A DNA stretch of 64,000 bases, from NCBI GenBank assembly GCA_016718805.1, contig JADKCP010000001.1:558001-622000 (forward strand), read 5' to 3'. The position numbers and the translations under genes were made by a program. The notes under the pieces are model-generated. The model worked only from the letters and a program-made list of their open reading frames with translations. It was not told where the DNA came from and did no database searches. Position 1 is the first letter of the stretch; each line of letters opens with the position of its first letter. The stretch is from Bacteroidota bacterium (GTDB lineage Bacteria > Bacteroidota > Bacteroidia > UBA4408). Of the stretch, positions 1 to 9,271 are shown piece by piece.

Positions 1-1
1 C

Positions 2-1300
2 TTCCCAATGCTTGATGCTTGCTCTCCTTCAGGAAATGGAATTAATTTTAGCAACTACATGGATTATACCGATGAGTTATGCCAAAACATGTATACAGTT
101 GGACAGGCAGCACGAATGAATGCAGCACTATCCTCATCAACAAGTAATAGAAACAATTTGTGGTCAGCAGGGAATTTAACTGCCACCGGTGTTAGCACTC
201 CAACAATTTTATGCGTGGCCAATTTCTCAACAAATGCTCCCGGTAATATTGTTTGTGAAGGAGCTCAAATTTCTTTTTCAGATGTTTCATTTAATGGTGC
301 AGCTACTTCTCGAACCTGGAATTTTCCAGGAGGAACACTTGTGACTCCATCAACTCTTTCCGATTCTATTGTAACTATTCAATACCCAATTGCAGGAAAT
401 TACGATGTAACCTTATCAGTAAGTAATTCCACTGGCTCAGCTACTGTCACAAAAACTGGCTTTGTAAAGGTACTACCGGCTATTGCAGCATATAATTCTA
501 CTTTTTATTCAGAAAGCTTTGAAAACTCAGCCTTGCCAAATGCCGATTGGGAAATAGCAAATTTAGATGGCGGAGTTCCTGTATGGCAACAAAATACTGC
601 ACTCGGTTTTTCAGGAAGTGCTTGCGCTTCTCTACAAAACTTTTCAGGCGATTCAGCTGATATTGACGAATTGATTAGTCCAACTTTTAATGCAGCCAAT
701 ATTCCGAATCTTAATTTTTCATTTCAGGTAGCTTATGCAATGAAAAATACCGGCGACAATGATGCCTTGAAAATTTATACTTCTATTGATTGTGGCCGAA
801 GCTGGACATTAAGAACAACTATTAATGCAACGACCTTGGATGGCTCAAACCCAGCACAAACAGCTGCGTTTGTTCCAACCTTGCCGAGTCAGTGGCACAA
901 GGAAACAGTAAGTGTAGCCAATCTCGCCAATAAATCTAATGCACGCATTAAGTTTCAATTTATTGGAGGTGGTGGTAACAACATTTATATTGATGATATC
1001 AATATTATTACTCCGGTTGGTATAAGTGAAAATAGTACTTCCGAATTAAATTTTAGTTTATATCCCAATCCAGCAAAAGAAGGCAGTGTTGTATATTTTA
1101 ATTTAAACGAAAAGAGTAGTGCTAAACTGGAAGTGTTTTCAATCCTCGGAAATGTAGTAGAAGGTAGCAATTTAGGGCAACTATTGCCTGGCATGCAAAA
1201 AATTGAAATCGGCAAATCAGGTACTTTGTCTAAAGGAGTTTACTTTGTGAAAGTAACAGTGAACAATCGTACCGGCATCAAAAAACTAACCATCGAATAA
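2..1300 (+). CDS. M43 pappalysin-like metalloprotease, T9SS cargo (5' part outside window)
   Basis: This is the C-terminal part of a secreted zinc metalloprotease. The frame is open to the window edge, so the start and the HExxH site lie outside; the ATG at position 8 is internal. The first visible residues contain the Met-turn segment (NYMDYTD), which aligns with the same segment in the two complete paralogs downstream. Next come a PKD domain (about residues 70-150), a jelly-roll-like domain ending in GGGNNIYIDDINII, and a T9SS type A sorting domain that starts at LYPNPAKEG and ends in KKLTIE. About 290 N-terminal residues are missing, judged from the neighbours. Only 19 bases separate it from the next gene, so the three paralogs are probably co-transcribed. 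The exported protein is expected to be released or cell-surface attached by T9SS. Confidence 0.88.
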   Translation, partial: FPMLDACSPSGNGINFSNYMDYTDELCQNMYTVGQAARMNAALSSSTSNRNNLWSAGNLTATGVSTPTILCVANFSTNAPGNIVCEGAQISFSDVSFNGAATSRTWNFPGGTLVTPSTLSDSIVTIQYPIAGNYDVTLSVSNSTGSATVTKTGFVKVLPAIAAYNSTFYSESFENSALPNADWEIANLDGGVPVWQQNTALGFSGSACASLQNFSGDSADIDELISPTFNAANIPNLNFSFQVAYAMKNTGDNDALKIYTSIDCGRSWTLRTTINATTLDGSNPAQTAAFVPTLPSQWHKETVSVANLANKSNARIKFQFIGGGGNNIYIDDINIITPVGISENSTSELNFSLYPNPAKEGSVVYFNLNEKSSAKLEVFSILGNVVEGSNLGQLLPGMQKIEIGKSGTLSKGVYFVKVTVNNRTGIKKLTIE

Positions 1301-1319
1301 ATCCTAACCCAAATTAAGA

Positions 1320-3410
1320 ATGAAAAAATCCCTTTCGTTAATCTGTTTATTACTGGTTGCAGGCTTCACCAAGTTAAATGCCCAACAGCTAAAATCCTGT
1401 GCTTCAGATGAGGTACAAAAAGAATATTTTGATGCTAACCCTGAAGCATTGCGTGAGTACCTTGCAAATGAAGAACAACTCATTAAAATGGATAAACTAG
1501 CAGCAAATGCAAATTATTCCTCAGCTAAGCAACAATCGGTAGTGTATATAATTCCAGTAGTATTTCACATCGTACACCAATATGGTCCCGAAAATATTTC
1601 GGATGCAAAAGTGCGTGAAGCTATACGCGTAATGAACAATGATTTTAGAAAACTAAATGCCGATACAGCAAGCACAATTCCTGTTTTTCAATCTTTAATG
1701 GCCGATTGCGAAATAGAGTTTCGTTTAGCAACTCTTGATCCTAGTGGAAATTGTACCAATGGAATTGATCGTATTTATTCACCTGAAACCAATAATGGAG
1801 GTGAATCAGCAAAGTTTAATAAGTGGCCTCAAAATAAGTATTTAAATATTTGGGTAATCAAGAAAATGGGTCCCGGCCATTTAACAGCAGCTGCTTATGC
1901 GTATACTCCGAACAATCCTCCTCCAAGCGGCGATGGTATTATTTGTTTGTATGATTATGTAGGAACTAATCCCGGAAACACCCACACTTTATCGCATGAA
2001 GTTGGGCATTATTTAAACCTGAAGCATGTTTGGGGCTCAACCAATCAACCCAATGTTGCTTGCGGCGACGATAATGTTGCTGATACTCCAATCACCAAAG
2101 GATCTAATTCTGCCTGCTTACTTAATCTTAGTGTGTGCAATCCTCCAACCATTGAAAATGTACAAAATTTTATGGACTATTCCTTTTGCACAACTATGTT
2201 TACCTATGGACAAAAAACACGAATGCGCAATGCTTTATTGAGTACAACAGCCAATAGAAATAACTTGTGGAGCGCAGGAAATTTAGCAGCTACCGGAACA
2301 GCTAATGCTCCTGTTTTATGTGCCGCCGAATTTATTTCAAATAATTTTAATAATGTGATTTGTGAAAATGGAACTATATCTTTTTCAGATGTGTCATATA
2401 ATGGGCAAATAAATTCTCGTACTTGGAATTGTCCTGGCGCAGTTTTATCTGGAACATCAAGCTTTTCCGATTCAATTGTTACCGTGCAATATCCTAGTTC
2501 TGGGATGTATGATGTAACATTAACAGTGGCAAATTCTACTGATACTGTGAGTGTAACTAAAACACAGTACATACAAGTTTTGCCTACTACTGCGGCTTAT
2601 TCAGGGACTAATTTTACCGAAAGCTTTGAAGTGAATACGATTCCCGGAACTGATTGGGAAGAAAAAAATCCCGATAATGGAAGTGTTATATGGACACGTA
2701 CCACTGCAGCGGCTAGTTCAGGAAGTTACTGTGCGTTTATCGAAAACTACAGCGCCGATTCGGCAGATGTGGACGAATTAATTGGACCAACGATTAGCAT
2801 TGCACCTATTGCAAATCCCCTTTTTACGTTTAAGGCAGCTTTTAGACGTAAAACAAGTGGAGATGCAGATGCTTTAAAAATATATACTTCCGTTGATTGT
2901 GGGAAAAACTGGGCACTACGAAAAACAATAACAGCAAGTGTACTTGAATCAGTAACCGGACCAAGTACAGCGTATTTTATTCCAACAGCCAACGACTGGG
3001 AAACTCATACAGTAAGTATTGCCAATTTACTTTCGAGTACCAATGCCCGTATCAAATTTCAGTTTATTTCAGGTGGAGGAAATAACTTGTACCTCGATGA
3101 TATAAATATTATTACAAATTTGAATACAAGTGATTTGTCTGAAGAAAATTTGAACTTCCAAGTATTCCCTAACCCAACAAATACTTCTGCAACTGTTTCC
3201 TTTAATTTAGAAAAATCTCAAAAGGTAAAATTGTCTGTTAAAGATATAGTTGGAAAGGAAATTGAAACTGTTATTCAGGAAGAGCGACCAGCAGGGATTC
3301 AAAAAATTGATATTAATAAGCAAGGACAATATGCTGCAGGCGTTTATTATTTGAATTTGCAAATTGGAGAAAAAAACAGTGTAAGTAAGCTTCTAATTAC
3401 ACAAGAATAG
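1320..3410 (+). CDS. M43 pappalysin-like zinc metalloprotease with PKD and T9SS sorting domain
   Basis: This is a secreted zinc metalloprotease. Residues 1-21 form a signal peptide ending LNAQ. The M43 catalytic domain covers about 70-320, with zinc ligands H226, H230 and H236 and catalytic E227 in HEVGHYLNLKH, and the metzincin Met-turn at M285 (NFMDYS). A PKD domain lies at about 335-425. A jelly-roll-like, choice-of-anchor-type domain at about 430-605 ends with GGGNNLYLDDINII. The last 90 residues are a T9SS type A sorting domain (FPNPTNTS). It is the middle of three tandem paralogs with intergenic gaps of only 19 and 18 bases, which suggests one transcript made by duplication. The target peptide or protein cannot be told. 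The family assignment is secure because of the full zinc motif and Met-turn. Confidence 0.93.
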   Translation: MKKSLSLICLLLVAGFTKLNAQQLKSCASDEVQKEYFDANPEALREYLANEEQLIKMDKLAANANYSSAKQQSVVYIIPVVFHIVHQYGPENISDAKVREAIRVMNNDFRKLNADTASTIPVFQSLMADCEIEFRLATLDPSGNCTNGIDRIYSPETNNGGESAKFNKWPQNKYLNIWVIKKMGPGHLTAAAYAYTPNNPPPSGDGIICLYDYVGTNPGNTHTLSHEVGHYLNLKHVWGSTNQPNVACGDDNVADTPITKGSNSACLLNLSVCNPPTIENVQNFMDYSFCTTMFTYGQKTRMRNALLSTTANRNNLWSAGNLAATGTANAPVLCAAEFISNNFNNVICENGTISFSDVSYNGQINSRTWNCPGAVLSGTSSFSDSIVTVQYPSSGMYDVTLTVANSTDTVSVTKTQYIQVLPTTAAYSGTNFTESFEVNTIPGTDWEEKNPDNGSVIWTRTTAAASSGSYCAFIENYSADSADVDELIGPTISIAPIANPLFTFKAAFRRKTSGDADALKIYTSVDCGKNWALRKTITASVLESVTGPSTAYFIPTANDWETHTVSIANLLSSTNARIKFQFISGGGNNLYLDDINIITNLNTSDLSEENLNFQVFPNPTNTSATVSFNLEKSQKVKLSVKDIVGKEIETVIQEERPAGIQKIDINKQGQYAAGVYYLNLQIGEKNSVSKLLITQE

Positions 3411-3428
3411 TTTAAAAGTAACCTTACT

Positions 3429-5510
3429 ATGTTATATAAAAATCTGCTCTTACTTGCGCTATTATTTAGTGCAAATTTACTGAATGCCCAACCCAGTGAA
3501 TTTTGTGCAACCGATAGCAAAGTTGCAGAGTCGCTGAAGCGCTATCCGCAAAAACTTGAAAAGTATAATTTGCAACAAAAGCAGAACGAAGAACGCGACC
3601 AAATTCAAAATTCACTAGGGTATACAGCTTCAAAGAATGCCAATGCTATTATTGTTATTCCGGTTGTTGTTCACATCATTCATGAAAATGGTCTTGAAAA
3701 TATTTCCGATGCACAAGTGCACGATGCTTTACGTGTATTAAATGATGATTTTAGAAAACGAAATGCCGATACAACACAAATTATTCCTGCATTTCAGAAT
3801 GTTGCCGCCGATTGCCAAATTGAGTTTAAATTAGCTCAGATTGGTCCTGATGGAAATTGTACCAATGGAATTGATCGGATTTATAGTAGCCAAACCAATA
3901 TAGGAGATGACGGTAGTAAATTAAATCCTTGGCCCGATCATAAATACTACAATATTTGGGTAGTCAAGAATATTAACCCCGGTGGAATTGCTGGTTACGC
4001 TTATTATCCGGGAACTGCTCCTCCGGATGCTGAAGGTGTTATTATTTTGCACAACTACTTTGGAAGTATTGGCACCAGCTCTGTATTCAATTCAAGAGTG
4101 CTAACACACGAAACAGGACATTACCTTAATTTGGCTCATGTATGGGGAAGTACAAACAGCCCTGGAATTGCTTGTGGCGACGATGGAGTAGGAGATACAC
4201 CACTCACAAAAGGTTGGACCAGTTGCAATATCAATGGTAGTATTTGTACTTCTGGAATAAAAGAAAATGTGCAAAATTACATGGAGTATTCTTATTGCGA
4301 ACACATGTTTACCTGGGGTCAAAAGGCACGAATGACAGCTGCCCTCAATAGTTCATTAGGTTTCAGAAATTCGCTTTGGACAACTTCAAATTTAATTGCC
4401 ACAGGAGTGAATAATGCTCCTATATTGTGTAAAGCTGATTTTACATCCTATCCTTCTTCAACTACTTTGTGTGCAGGCGAAATTCTTACTTTTTCTGACC
4501 GCTCTTTCAACGGTGTTGTTAATAACTGGCAATGGTCGTTTCCAGGCGGCACCCTTGTAAACGGAACTACTGTGAACGATGCAATGCCGATGGTGCAATA
4601 TGCTCTTGCTGGAAACTATAATGTTTCGCTAACTGTGAGCGATGGAACAACAAGTGTTAGCAGCACTAAATCAAATTACGTTACAGTAAAGCCATCTGTG
4701 GCGCAATACAATTCAAATTTTTATACTGAAAGTTTTGAGAATACTACTATTCCTGGAGCTGATTGGTCGGTGGTTGATTTAGACGGTAGTGGTATTAATT
4801 GGCAAATCTCTTCAGTTGCAGCATCATCAGGAAGCCTAAGTGCATACATTAACAATAACACAGCAGCACCCGGCGAGGTAAATGAATTAATTAGTCCTGC
4901 AATAAATATTTCTGCAATAGCAGCGCCTTATTTTACCTTTAAGTACGCTTTTGCACCTAGTTTTTCAGGTAGCCTTGATCAATTGTTGGTTTTCGTTTCA
5001 TCCGATTGCGGTAAAACTTGGTATCAACGAAAAACAATTAATGGTGCGAATCTAGCAACAGCCGCGCCTACATTTTCAACTTACATTCCTGCACCAAGCG
5101 ATTGGAAGCAATCGGTTGTAAGTATAATGAATATGGCCAATCAAGCGAATGTGAGAATTAAGTTTAAGTTTAAAGGTGAAGGTGGTAATAATATGTATAT
5201 CGATGATGTTAATATTATTAGTACGCTGGCTATCAGTAACCTTGACGATATTTCCAATGAAGTTCAAATTACTCCGAATCCAATGGACGAAAGTGCAGAT
5301 GTATCATTTTACATACCCTCAAAAGGCAAAGCAGAAATTAAGATCATTAATAATATCGGTGAGGTGATAAAGGTTATTTCACAAAGCAATTTCTCTCCTG
5401 GTATTAATCATCTTACTATAAATAGAGACAATGCGCTACCATCCGGAATGTATTATTTGCAGCTGAATATAAATTCAGAGGTACTGGTAAAGAAATTAGT
5501 AGTTCACTAG
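3429..5510 (+). CDS. M43 pappalysin-like zinc metalloprotease with PKD and T9SS sorting domain
   Basis: Third member of the tandem M43 protease set. The signal peptide ends at LLNAQ (residue 21). Zinc site HETGHYLNLAH is at residues 227-237 (H227, E228, H231, H237); the Met-turn segment reads NYMEYS. PKD, jelly-roll-like and T9SS type A (ITPNPMDES) domains follow in the same order as in the preceding gene. Compared with that gene the catalytic core is well kept while the PKD and jelly-roll parts differ more, as expected for paralogs that diverge in binding. Its stop codon overlaps, on the opposite strand, the stop codon of the small convergent gene that ends at 5507 (shared CTAG). No terminator hairpin was seen between them. 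Confidence 0.93.
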   Translation: MLYKNLLLLALLFSANLLNAQPSEFCATDSKVAESLKRYPQKLEKYNLQQKQNEERDQIQNSLGYTASKNANAIIVIPVVVHIIHENGLENISDAQVHDALRVLNDDFRKRNADTTQIIPAFQNVAADCQIEFKLAQIGPDGNCTNGIDRIYSSQTNIGDDGSKLNPWPDHKYYNIWVVKNINPGGIAGYAYYPGTAPPDAEGVIILHNYFGSIGTSSVFNSRVLTHETGHYLNLAHVWGSTNSPGIACGDDGVGDTPLTKGWTSCNINGSICTSGIKENVQNYMEYSYCEHMFTWGQKARMTAALNSSLGFRNSLWTTSNLIATGVNNAPILCKADFTSYPSSTTLCAGEILTFSDRSFNGVVNNWQWSFPGGTLVNGTTVNDAMPMVQYALAGNYNVSLTVSDGTTSVSSTKSNYVTVKPSVAQYNSNFYTESFENTTIPGADWSVVDLDGSGINWQISSVAASSGSLSAYINNNTAAPGEVNELISPAINISAIAAPYFTFKYAFAPSFSGSLDQLLVFVSSDCGKTWYQRKTINGANLATAAPTFSTYIPAPSDWKQSVVSIMNMANQANVRIKFKFKGEGGNNMYIDDVNIISTLAISNLDDISNEVQITPNPMDESADVSFYIPSKGKAEIKIINNIGEVIKVISQSNFSPGINHLTINRDNALPSGMYYLQLNINSEVLVKKLVVH

Positions 5511-5851
5511 ATTTCCGAATCCTTTATCTTAAAATATTCTACAATTGCTTGTCGCATCAAATGGTTTTGTTGCAGTGGCTTGAGGTTGGGTAATTTTTCG
5601 GTTGCTTTCCAATGCGGCCAATTATCGGCATCCCTACCTTCGTATTCATAGTAACCATATTGACTTAATAGAGTACAAACCGCGATGTGTAATACATCTA
5701 ATTTTTGGTCTTTGGTAAATTTACGGTAACCGTGTCCAAGCTCCTGAATGCCAATTAAAAATAAAATAGCTTGAACATCGAGTTCTTCTCCATATGGAGC
5801 AGAAATTTTTTTCACAAGCCGTTCCCAGCTTAGTTCAAACTCAACATCCAT
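5507..5851 (-). CDS. Conserved small hypothetical protein
   Basis: This 114-residue soluble protein has no recognised domain. It is mostly helical and acidic in the first half, with a Trp/Tyr-rich middle (QYGYYEYEG, NWPHWK). There is no signal peptide or membrane segment. It lies 31 bases downstream of the SpoIIE-type phosphatase gene and in the same direction, so it is probably the last gene of the YfiR-TPR-phosphatase operon. A role as an accessory to that signalling set is possible but rests only on position. Stop codons of this gene and the M43 protease gene overlap tail to tail. Confidence 0.75.
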   Translation of the reverse strand: MDVEFELSWERLVKKISAPYGEELDVQAILFLIGIQELGHGYRKFTKDQKLDVLHIAVCTLLSQYGYYEYEGRDADNWPHWKATEKLPNLKPLQQNHLMRQAIVEYFKIKDSEI

Positions 5852-5882
5852 AGCATATAGGTATTAAAAGAGATTGCACTGG

Positions 5883-7679
5883 TTAGGAAATTTTTAATCC
5901 AATAACCAAAATATCGTCTACTTGTTCATGCACCCCTTGCCAATCAAGCAGTTGATTGTCGAGAATTTTTTTCTGTTCCTCTACAGGTTTATCACAAATT
6001 TCGAGTAATAAGTTTCGAAATCGGTTTGCCATATATTTTTTACCATTAGGGCCTCCAAACTGATCAACATATCCATCCGAAAATATATAAATCATATCGC
6101 CTGATTGTAGATCAATAACGTTGTTTTTATAAGGCTTGGCGGTTGTTCCGGTATAATAACCAATAGGAAATTTATCGGCTTTAAATTCAAGCAATTGACC
6201 TTTTCTTACCAAATAGAGAGGGTTGTAAGCTCCTGCGAATTGTAATTCTTTTTTTACGAAATCTATGGCACAAAGGGCTAAATCCATTCCATCGCGGCTT
6301 TGTGATTCGCTGTTTGATTGATGAAGTGTTTCGCTAACACCAATATTCAATGCATCTAAAATTCGGGCAGGCTGGGTTTCGTTATTGTTATTTACTACGT
6401 ACTTTAAGATGTTGTACGCAACAATACTCATAAACGCTCCGGGAACTCCATGACCTGTGCAATCTACCGCTGAAAAGAGTGTTTTCCCGTTTTTTTGTTC
6501 CACCCAATAAAAGTCACCACTAACAATGTCTTTGGGCTTAAAAAGAATAAATGAGTTTGGTAAAATAATTCGCAAAATACTTTGTGGTGGAAGTATCGCT
6601 TCCTGTATCCTTTTTGCGTAGCGGATACTGTCGGTAACTTGTTTATAGAGTACTTCGAGTATTTGATTTTTGGATTCGATTTCTTCTTTTTGTTTAACAA
6701 CCTCTTCGGTTCGCTCAATAACTTTTGCCTCCAAAAAACGTTCGTTTTCATCTAATTCACTACGCATCTTTAACAGCGCATGCCCTAAAGTATCCTTCTC
6801 ACTTAAAGGATTGTATTCGGAAGCAAAGTTTCCGGAACCAACCTCCTTTGCAAAATCTGTGGTACTTCTTAACCCATCCACCAAATCATTAAGCGCCAAT
6901 GACATTTCTCCAATTTCATCATTCCTGTTTTTTATTTTCTCATTCGGTAAAACACCCTTTCCCATTGAAATAAGTATCCTTTTAAGGTACGAAATAGGGC
7001 GAACAATACTTCTTACAGTAAAGATGGCAATTAAAATTCCACCAATTAACAAGGCTATTCCAAGACCGGTAACAATTGTGGTTAAAGTCTTGAATGAAAC
7101 CAGCATATCGCTGTTTATTTTTTTTGAATCCCGATTTTGGCGTTCAATAATGCGCGATAATTTTTGTTGTACCGCTTGTGTTTTAAGGTCAATATCCCCA
7201 CCGGTTTCAGCCAAGGGGCCACAAAAGAAAATGATGAGGGGGTCGTTGTAAGACTCAAACTCTTTAATGGTATCCATAATTTCTTGATGCACATGAAAAA
7301 GGTCATCAATTTTTTCAAACACATCATTAATCGAATCTCTGTCGTCTTTTCTCCAGCGCAACGATAAACCTTTTATGCGCCCTTTTACGGAAGGATAATC
7401 ACGGAAAATATTATCGCGTAACTTTTGTTTATCGGGATCTTCGTTTGATCGCTGAACATTCACCCAATAGCTGATTAATGGTTTAGAAATTAACACCACT
7501 TTATTCAACTCATCAAGTGCTTTTAAAGATGGGTTGTATACCTGATTGATTTTATGGTTAATCCGACGACTTTCTTTAAGGGTTTGATTGGTGAAAATAA
7601 ATGCAGCAAGAGTTGACAGAATGAGGATCCCGAATCCGGTTCCAATTTTTCTACCAATGGTAAATCTGAATTTCATCAA
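5883..7679 (-). CDS. Membrane-bound PP2C/SpoIIE-type serine phosphatase with HAMP domain
   Basis: This is a sensor phosphatase. It has a first membrane helix at about residues 10-30, an extracytoplasmic helical sensor region (about 30-195) rich in charged residues, a second membrane helix at about 198-222, a HAMP linker, a coiled coil (about 310-350) and a C-terminal PPM phosphatase domain of the SpoIIE/RsbU type (about 365-598). Metal-binding motifs are visible: SGDFYW, VDCTGHGVPG, SRDGMD, FSDGYVDQFGG and VDDILVIG. Such enzymes normally dephosphorylate anti-anti-sigma-type or SiaC-type partner proteins. The upstream genes encode a TPR protein and a YfiR-like periplasmic protein, which could feed the sensor region. 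A second phosphatase of this family is at 25551-26750, and a possible SiaC-type substrate is encoded at 21098-21478. Confidence 0.9.
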   Translation of the reverse strand: MMKFRFTIGRKIGTGFGILILSTLAAFIFTNQTLKESRRINHKINQVYNPSLKALDELNKVVLISKPLISYWVNVQRSNEDPDKQKLRDNIFRDYPSVKGRIKGLSLRWRKDDRDSINDVFEKIDDLFHVHQEIMDTIKEFESYNDPLIIFFCGPLAETGGDIDLKTQAVQQKLSRIIERQNRDSKKINSDMLVSFKTLTTIVTGLGIALLIGGILIAIFTVRSIVRPISYLKRILISMGKGVLPNEKIKNRNDEIGEMSLALNDLVDGLRSTTDFAKEVGSGNFASEYNPLSEKDTLGHALLKMRSELDENERFLEAKVIERTEEVVKQKEEIESKNQILEVLYKQVTDSIRYAKRIQEAILPPQSILRIILPNSFILFKPKDIVSGDFYWVEQKNGKTLFSAVDCTGHGVPGAFMSIVAYNILKYVVNNNNETQPARILDALNIGVSETLHQSNSESQSRDGMDLALCAIDFVKKELQFAGAYNPLYLVRKGQLLEFKADKFPIGYYTGTTAKPYKNNVIDLQSGDMIYIFSDGYVDQFGGPNGKKYMANRFRNLLLEICDKPVEEQKKILDNQLLDWQGVHEQVDDILVIGLKIS

Positions 7680-7706
7680 ATAATTTGGTTCAGTTATGCT
7701 AGCAGT

Positions 7707-8609
7707 TTACTTTTTATTGCGGTCTAAATCTTGAAGTAGCATATCAATGTATTGGCGCTTCTCCTCTTCATTCAGGCTAAAATAAATTCCTGATAAACCA
7801 ATTAGGGTTTCTCTGCGATTGGGGTTTAAATGATAGGCTTTTTCCATAAAAGGAAGCGATTCCTTAAATAATCCAGTACAATTATCTACAATCATATTGA
7901 GGCTTACAATGTCTTCATCATAGCCCATTGCATTAATAATTTTTACTGCTTGATTATAATACAGCAAGGCCATGTTATAATTAGCTGTAATGTTATTCGG
8001 ATCAATACTAAGCACCTTTGAAAAAGCTTCTCGTTCTTTTTCGAGATACACTTTTCGTTGGTTTGAATCAGCGGTTTCAGCAAGTTTTAAATAGCTATAT
8101 CCCAGTGCTAGATTAACATCGACGTCTCTCTTTGAAAAATCAGTTGTTGAGTCGGCAGCCAAGGCAGTACGCTTGTATAAACCATAGTACTTAACGGCAG
8201 CTGTAATATTTAGAGTGTCTAAAAACGCTTTAACGTCATTATAATACAAGGCAGATAGCGATTTAAGATTTTTTTGATTCTCAGCAATAAGCTCATTGTT
8301 AGCATCAATAGCTATGGAATGTGTAAATGATTTATAGGCTTCTTCACGTGTTGGTAGGGATCGTGATGAAGCTTCAAATTTTTTGTAATATTCTTTATAA
8401 CTATATCCTCTTAAATACCAAAGGCGTGGATTATTTTTAAGCGAAGAAGATGCAACAGCCGAATCACACGCTTGTTTAGCTTTCAAAACTTCGCCTTGTT
8501 GCAAATAATTTTGAATAGTGAAGATTAAATCATGCTCCTGTGCATGCACTTCCTGAAAGAAAGCAGCAACAAAAAGCAAAATAAATAATCTAATTGTTTT
8601 CATACTCAT
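7707..8609 (-). CDS. TPR repeat protein, exported
   Basis: This 300-residue protein carries a signal peptide (cleavage probably after VHAQ, near residue 24) and helical repeats of TPR type. The clearest is near residues 190-225 (VLSIDPNNITANYNMALLYYNQA), with others near the N-terminus and around 255-285 (YHLNPNRRETLIGLSGIY). It is predicted to act in the periplasm or at the outer face of a membrane as a protein-binding scaffold. The ATG overlaps the stop codon of the YfiR-like gene by one base, which indicates translational coupling; an alternative ATG lies two codons downstream. Gap to the phosphatase gene downstream is 27 bases. Confidence 0.85.
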   Translation of the reverse strand: MSMKTIRLFILLFVAAFFQEVHAQEHDLIFTIQNYLQQGEVLKAKQACDSAVASSSLKNNPRLWYLRGYSYKEYYKKFEASSRSLPTREEAYKSFTHSIAIDANNELIAENQKNLKSLSALYYNDVKAFLDTLNITAAVKYYGLYKRTALAADSTTDFSKRDVDVNLALGYSYLKLAETADSNQRKVYLEKEREAFSKVLSIDPNNITANYNMALLYYNQAVKIINAMGYDEDIVSLNMIVDNCTGLFKESLPFMEKAYHLNPNRRETLIGLSGIYFSLNEEEKRQYIDMLLQDLDRNKK

Positions 8610-9130
8610 TATTCCACTAAAATGGCCAATCCTGCAAGACTGGAACCTATTTTTAAATTATATTTTTCGGCATTTGCCTTATTTAATTCGAAACGTTGTT
8701 TGTTTTCTTGAATCACGAAATTAATTGCTGCGCCAAGCTTAGCGCAACCAGGTTTTTCAGATACGATGAGGGTGCTGTAACCTTTCACTTTACCAGTTAT
8801 TTCTTTAATATTTGCAGCATTATCAGAAGCAACAAATAACAAGTGACATTTGCTGATGGCATTCACGTTAGGATAACTTTGAATTTCAAAAGGCTGAGCA
8901 CCGGCTTTCTTGGTTGCAGCCATAGCACTCAAATCTTTAAAGAGGGGAGTAGTTCCAACAATTCCAATAATAAAATTTCCTTGCTTATAACTTGGGGGCC
9001 ACTCAATATATTTGGTGAAATTGTAAATAAATGTTGCCTTTATTTTAGAGGGTGTATCATCCGCTGCTCTAATGCCAAACGACATCAGAATAACGGTAAA
9101 CACAACGGCTAATTTAATAAAGCGAGTCAT
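8609..9130 (-). CDS. YfiR family (DUF4154) periplasmic protein
   Basis: This 173-residue protein has a signal peptide (about 1-22) followed by a DUF4154/YfiR domain. Typical features seen are KATFIYNFTKYIEWP near the mature N-terminus, the strand IIGIVG, CHLLFVAS in the middle and the C-terminal IGSSLAGLAILV. In Pseudomonas the YfiR protein is a periplasmic inhibitor of the diguanylate cyclase YfiN. Here no GGDEF protein is near; the operon partner is a SpoIIE-type phosphatase with an extracytoplasmic sensor region, so I infer that this protein may regulate that phosphatase. It is the first gene of the operon and has a promoter match upstream at 9190-9220. Confidence 0.88.
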   Translation of the reverse strand: MTRFIKLAVVFTVILMSFGIRAADDTPSKIKATFIYNFTKYIEWPPSYKQGNFIIGIVGTTPLFKDLSAMAATKKAGAQPFEIQSYPNVNAISKCHLLFVASDNAANIKEITGKVKGYSTLIVSEKPGCAKLGAAINFVIQENKQRFELNKANAEKYNLKIGSSLAGLAILVE

Positions 9131-9189
9131 CTATTTGTGAAGCTTATTTCTTGTTTAGCAAAGAAGTAAAATTTCCAATTTGCATCTTT

Positions 9190-9220
9190 CAAAATTACTT
9201 AAAAGAAAATGATAAATCAA
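9190..9220 (-). promoter_or_regulatory. Bacteroidota-type promoter for the YfiR-TPR-phosphatase operon
   Basis: Read on the minus strand, TTG (9220-9218) is followed after 20 bases by TAATTTTG (9197-9190). This fits the Bacteroidota consensus TTG-N19/20-TAnnTTTG. The -7 box is about 60 bases before the start codon at 9130. Confidence 0.5.
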
Positions 9221-9271
9221 TGAAGCAAATCTAATTTGTTGACAGTTAAAAGTTGATAAGCACAAGCAGCA

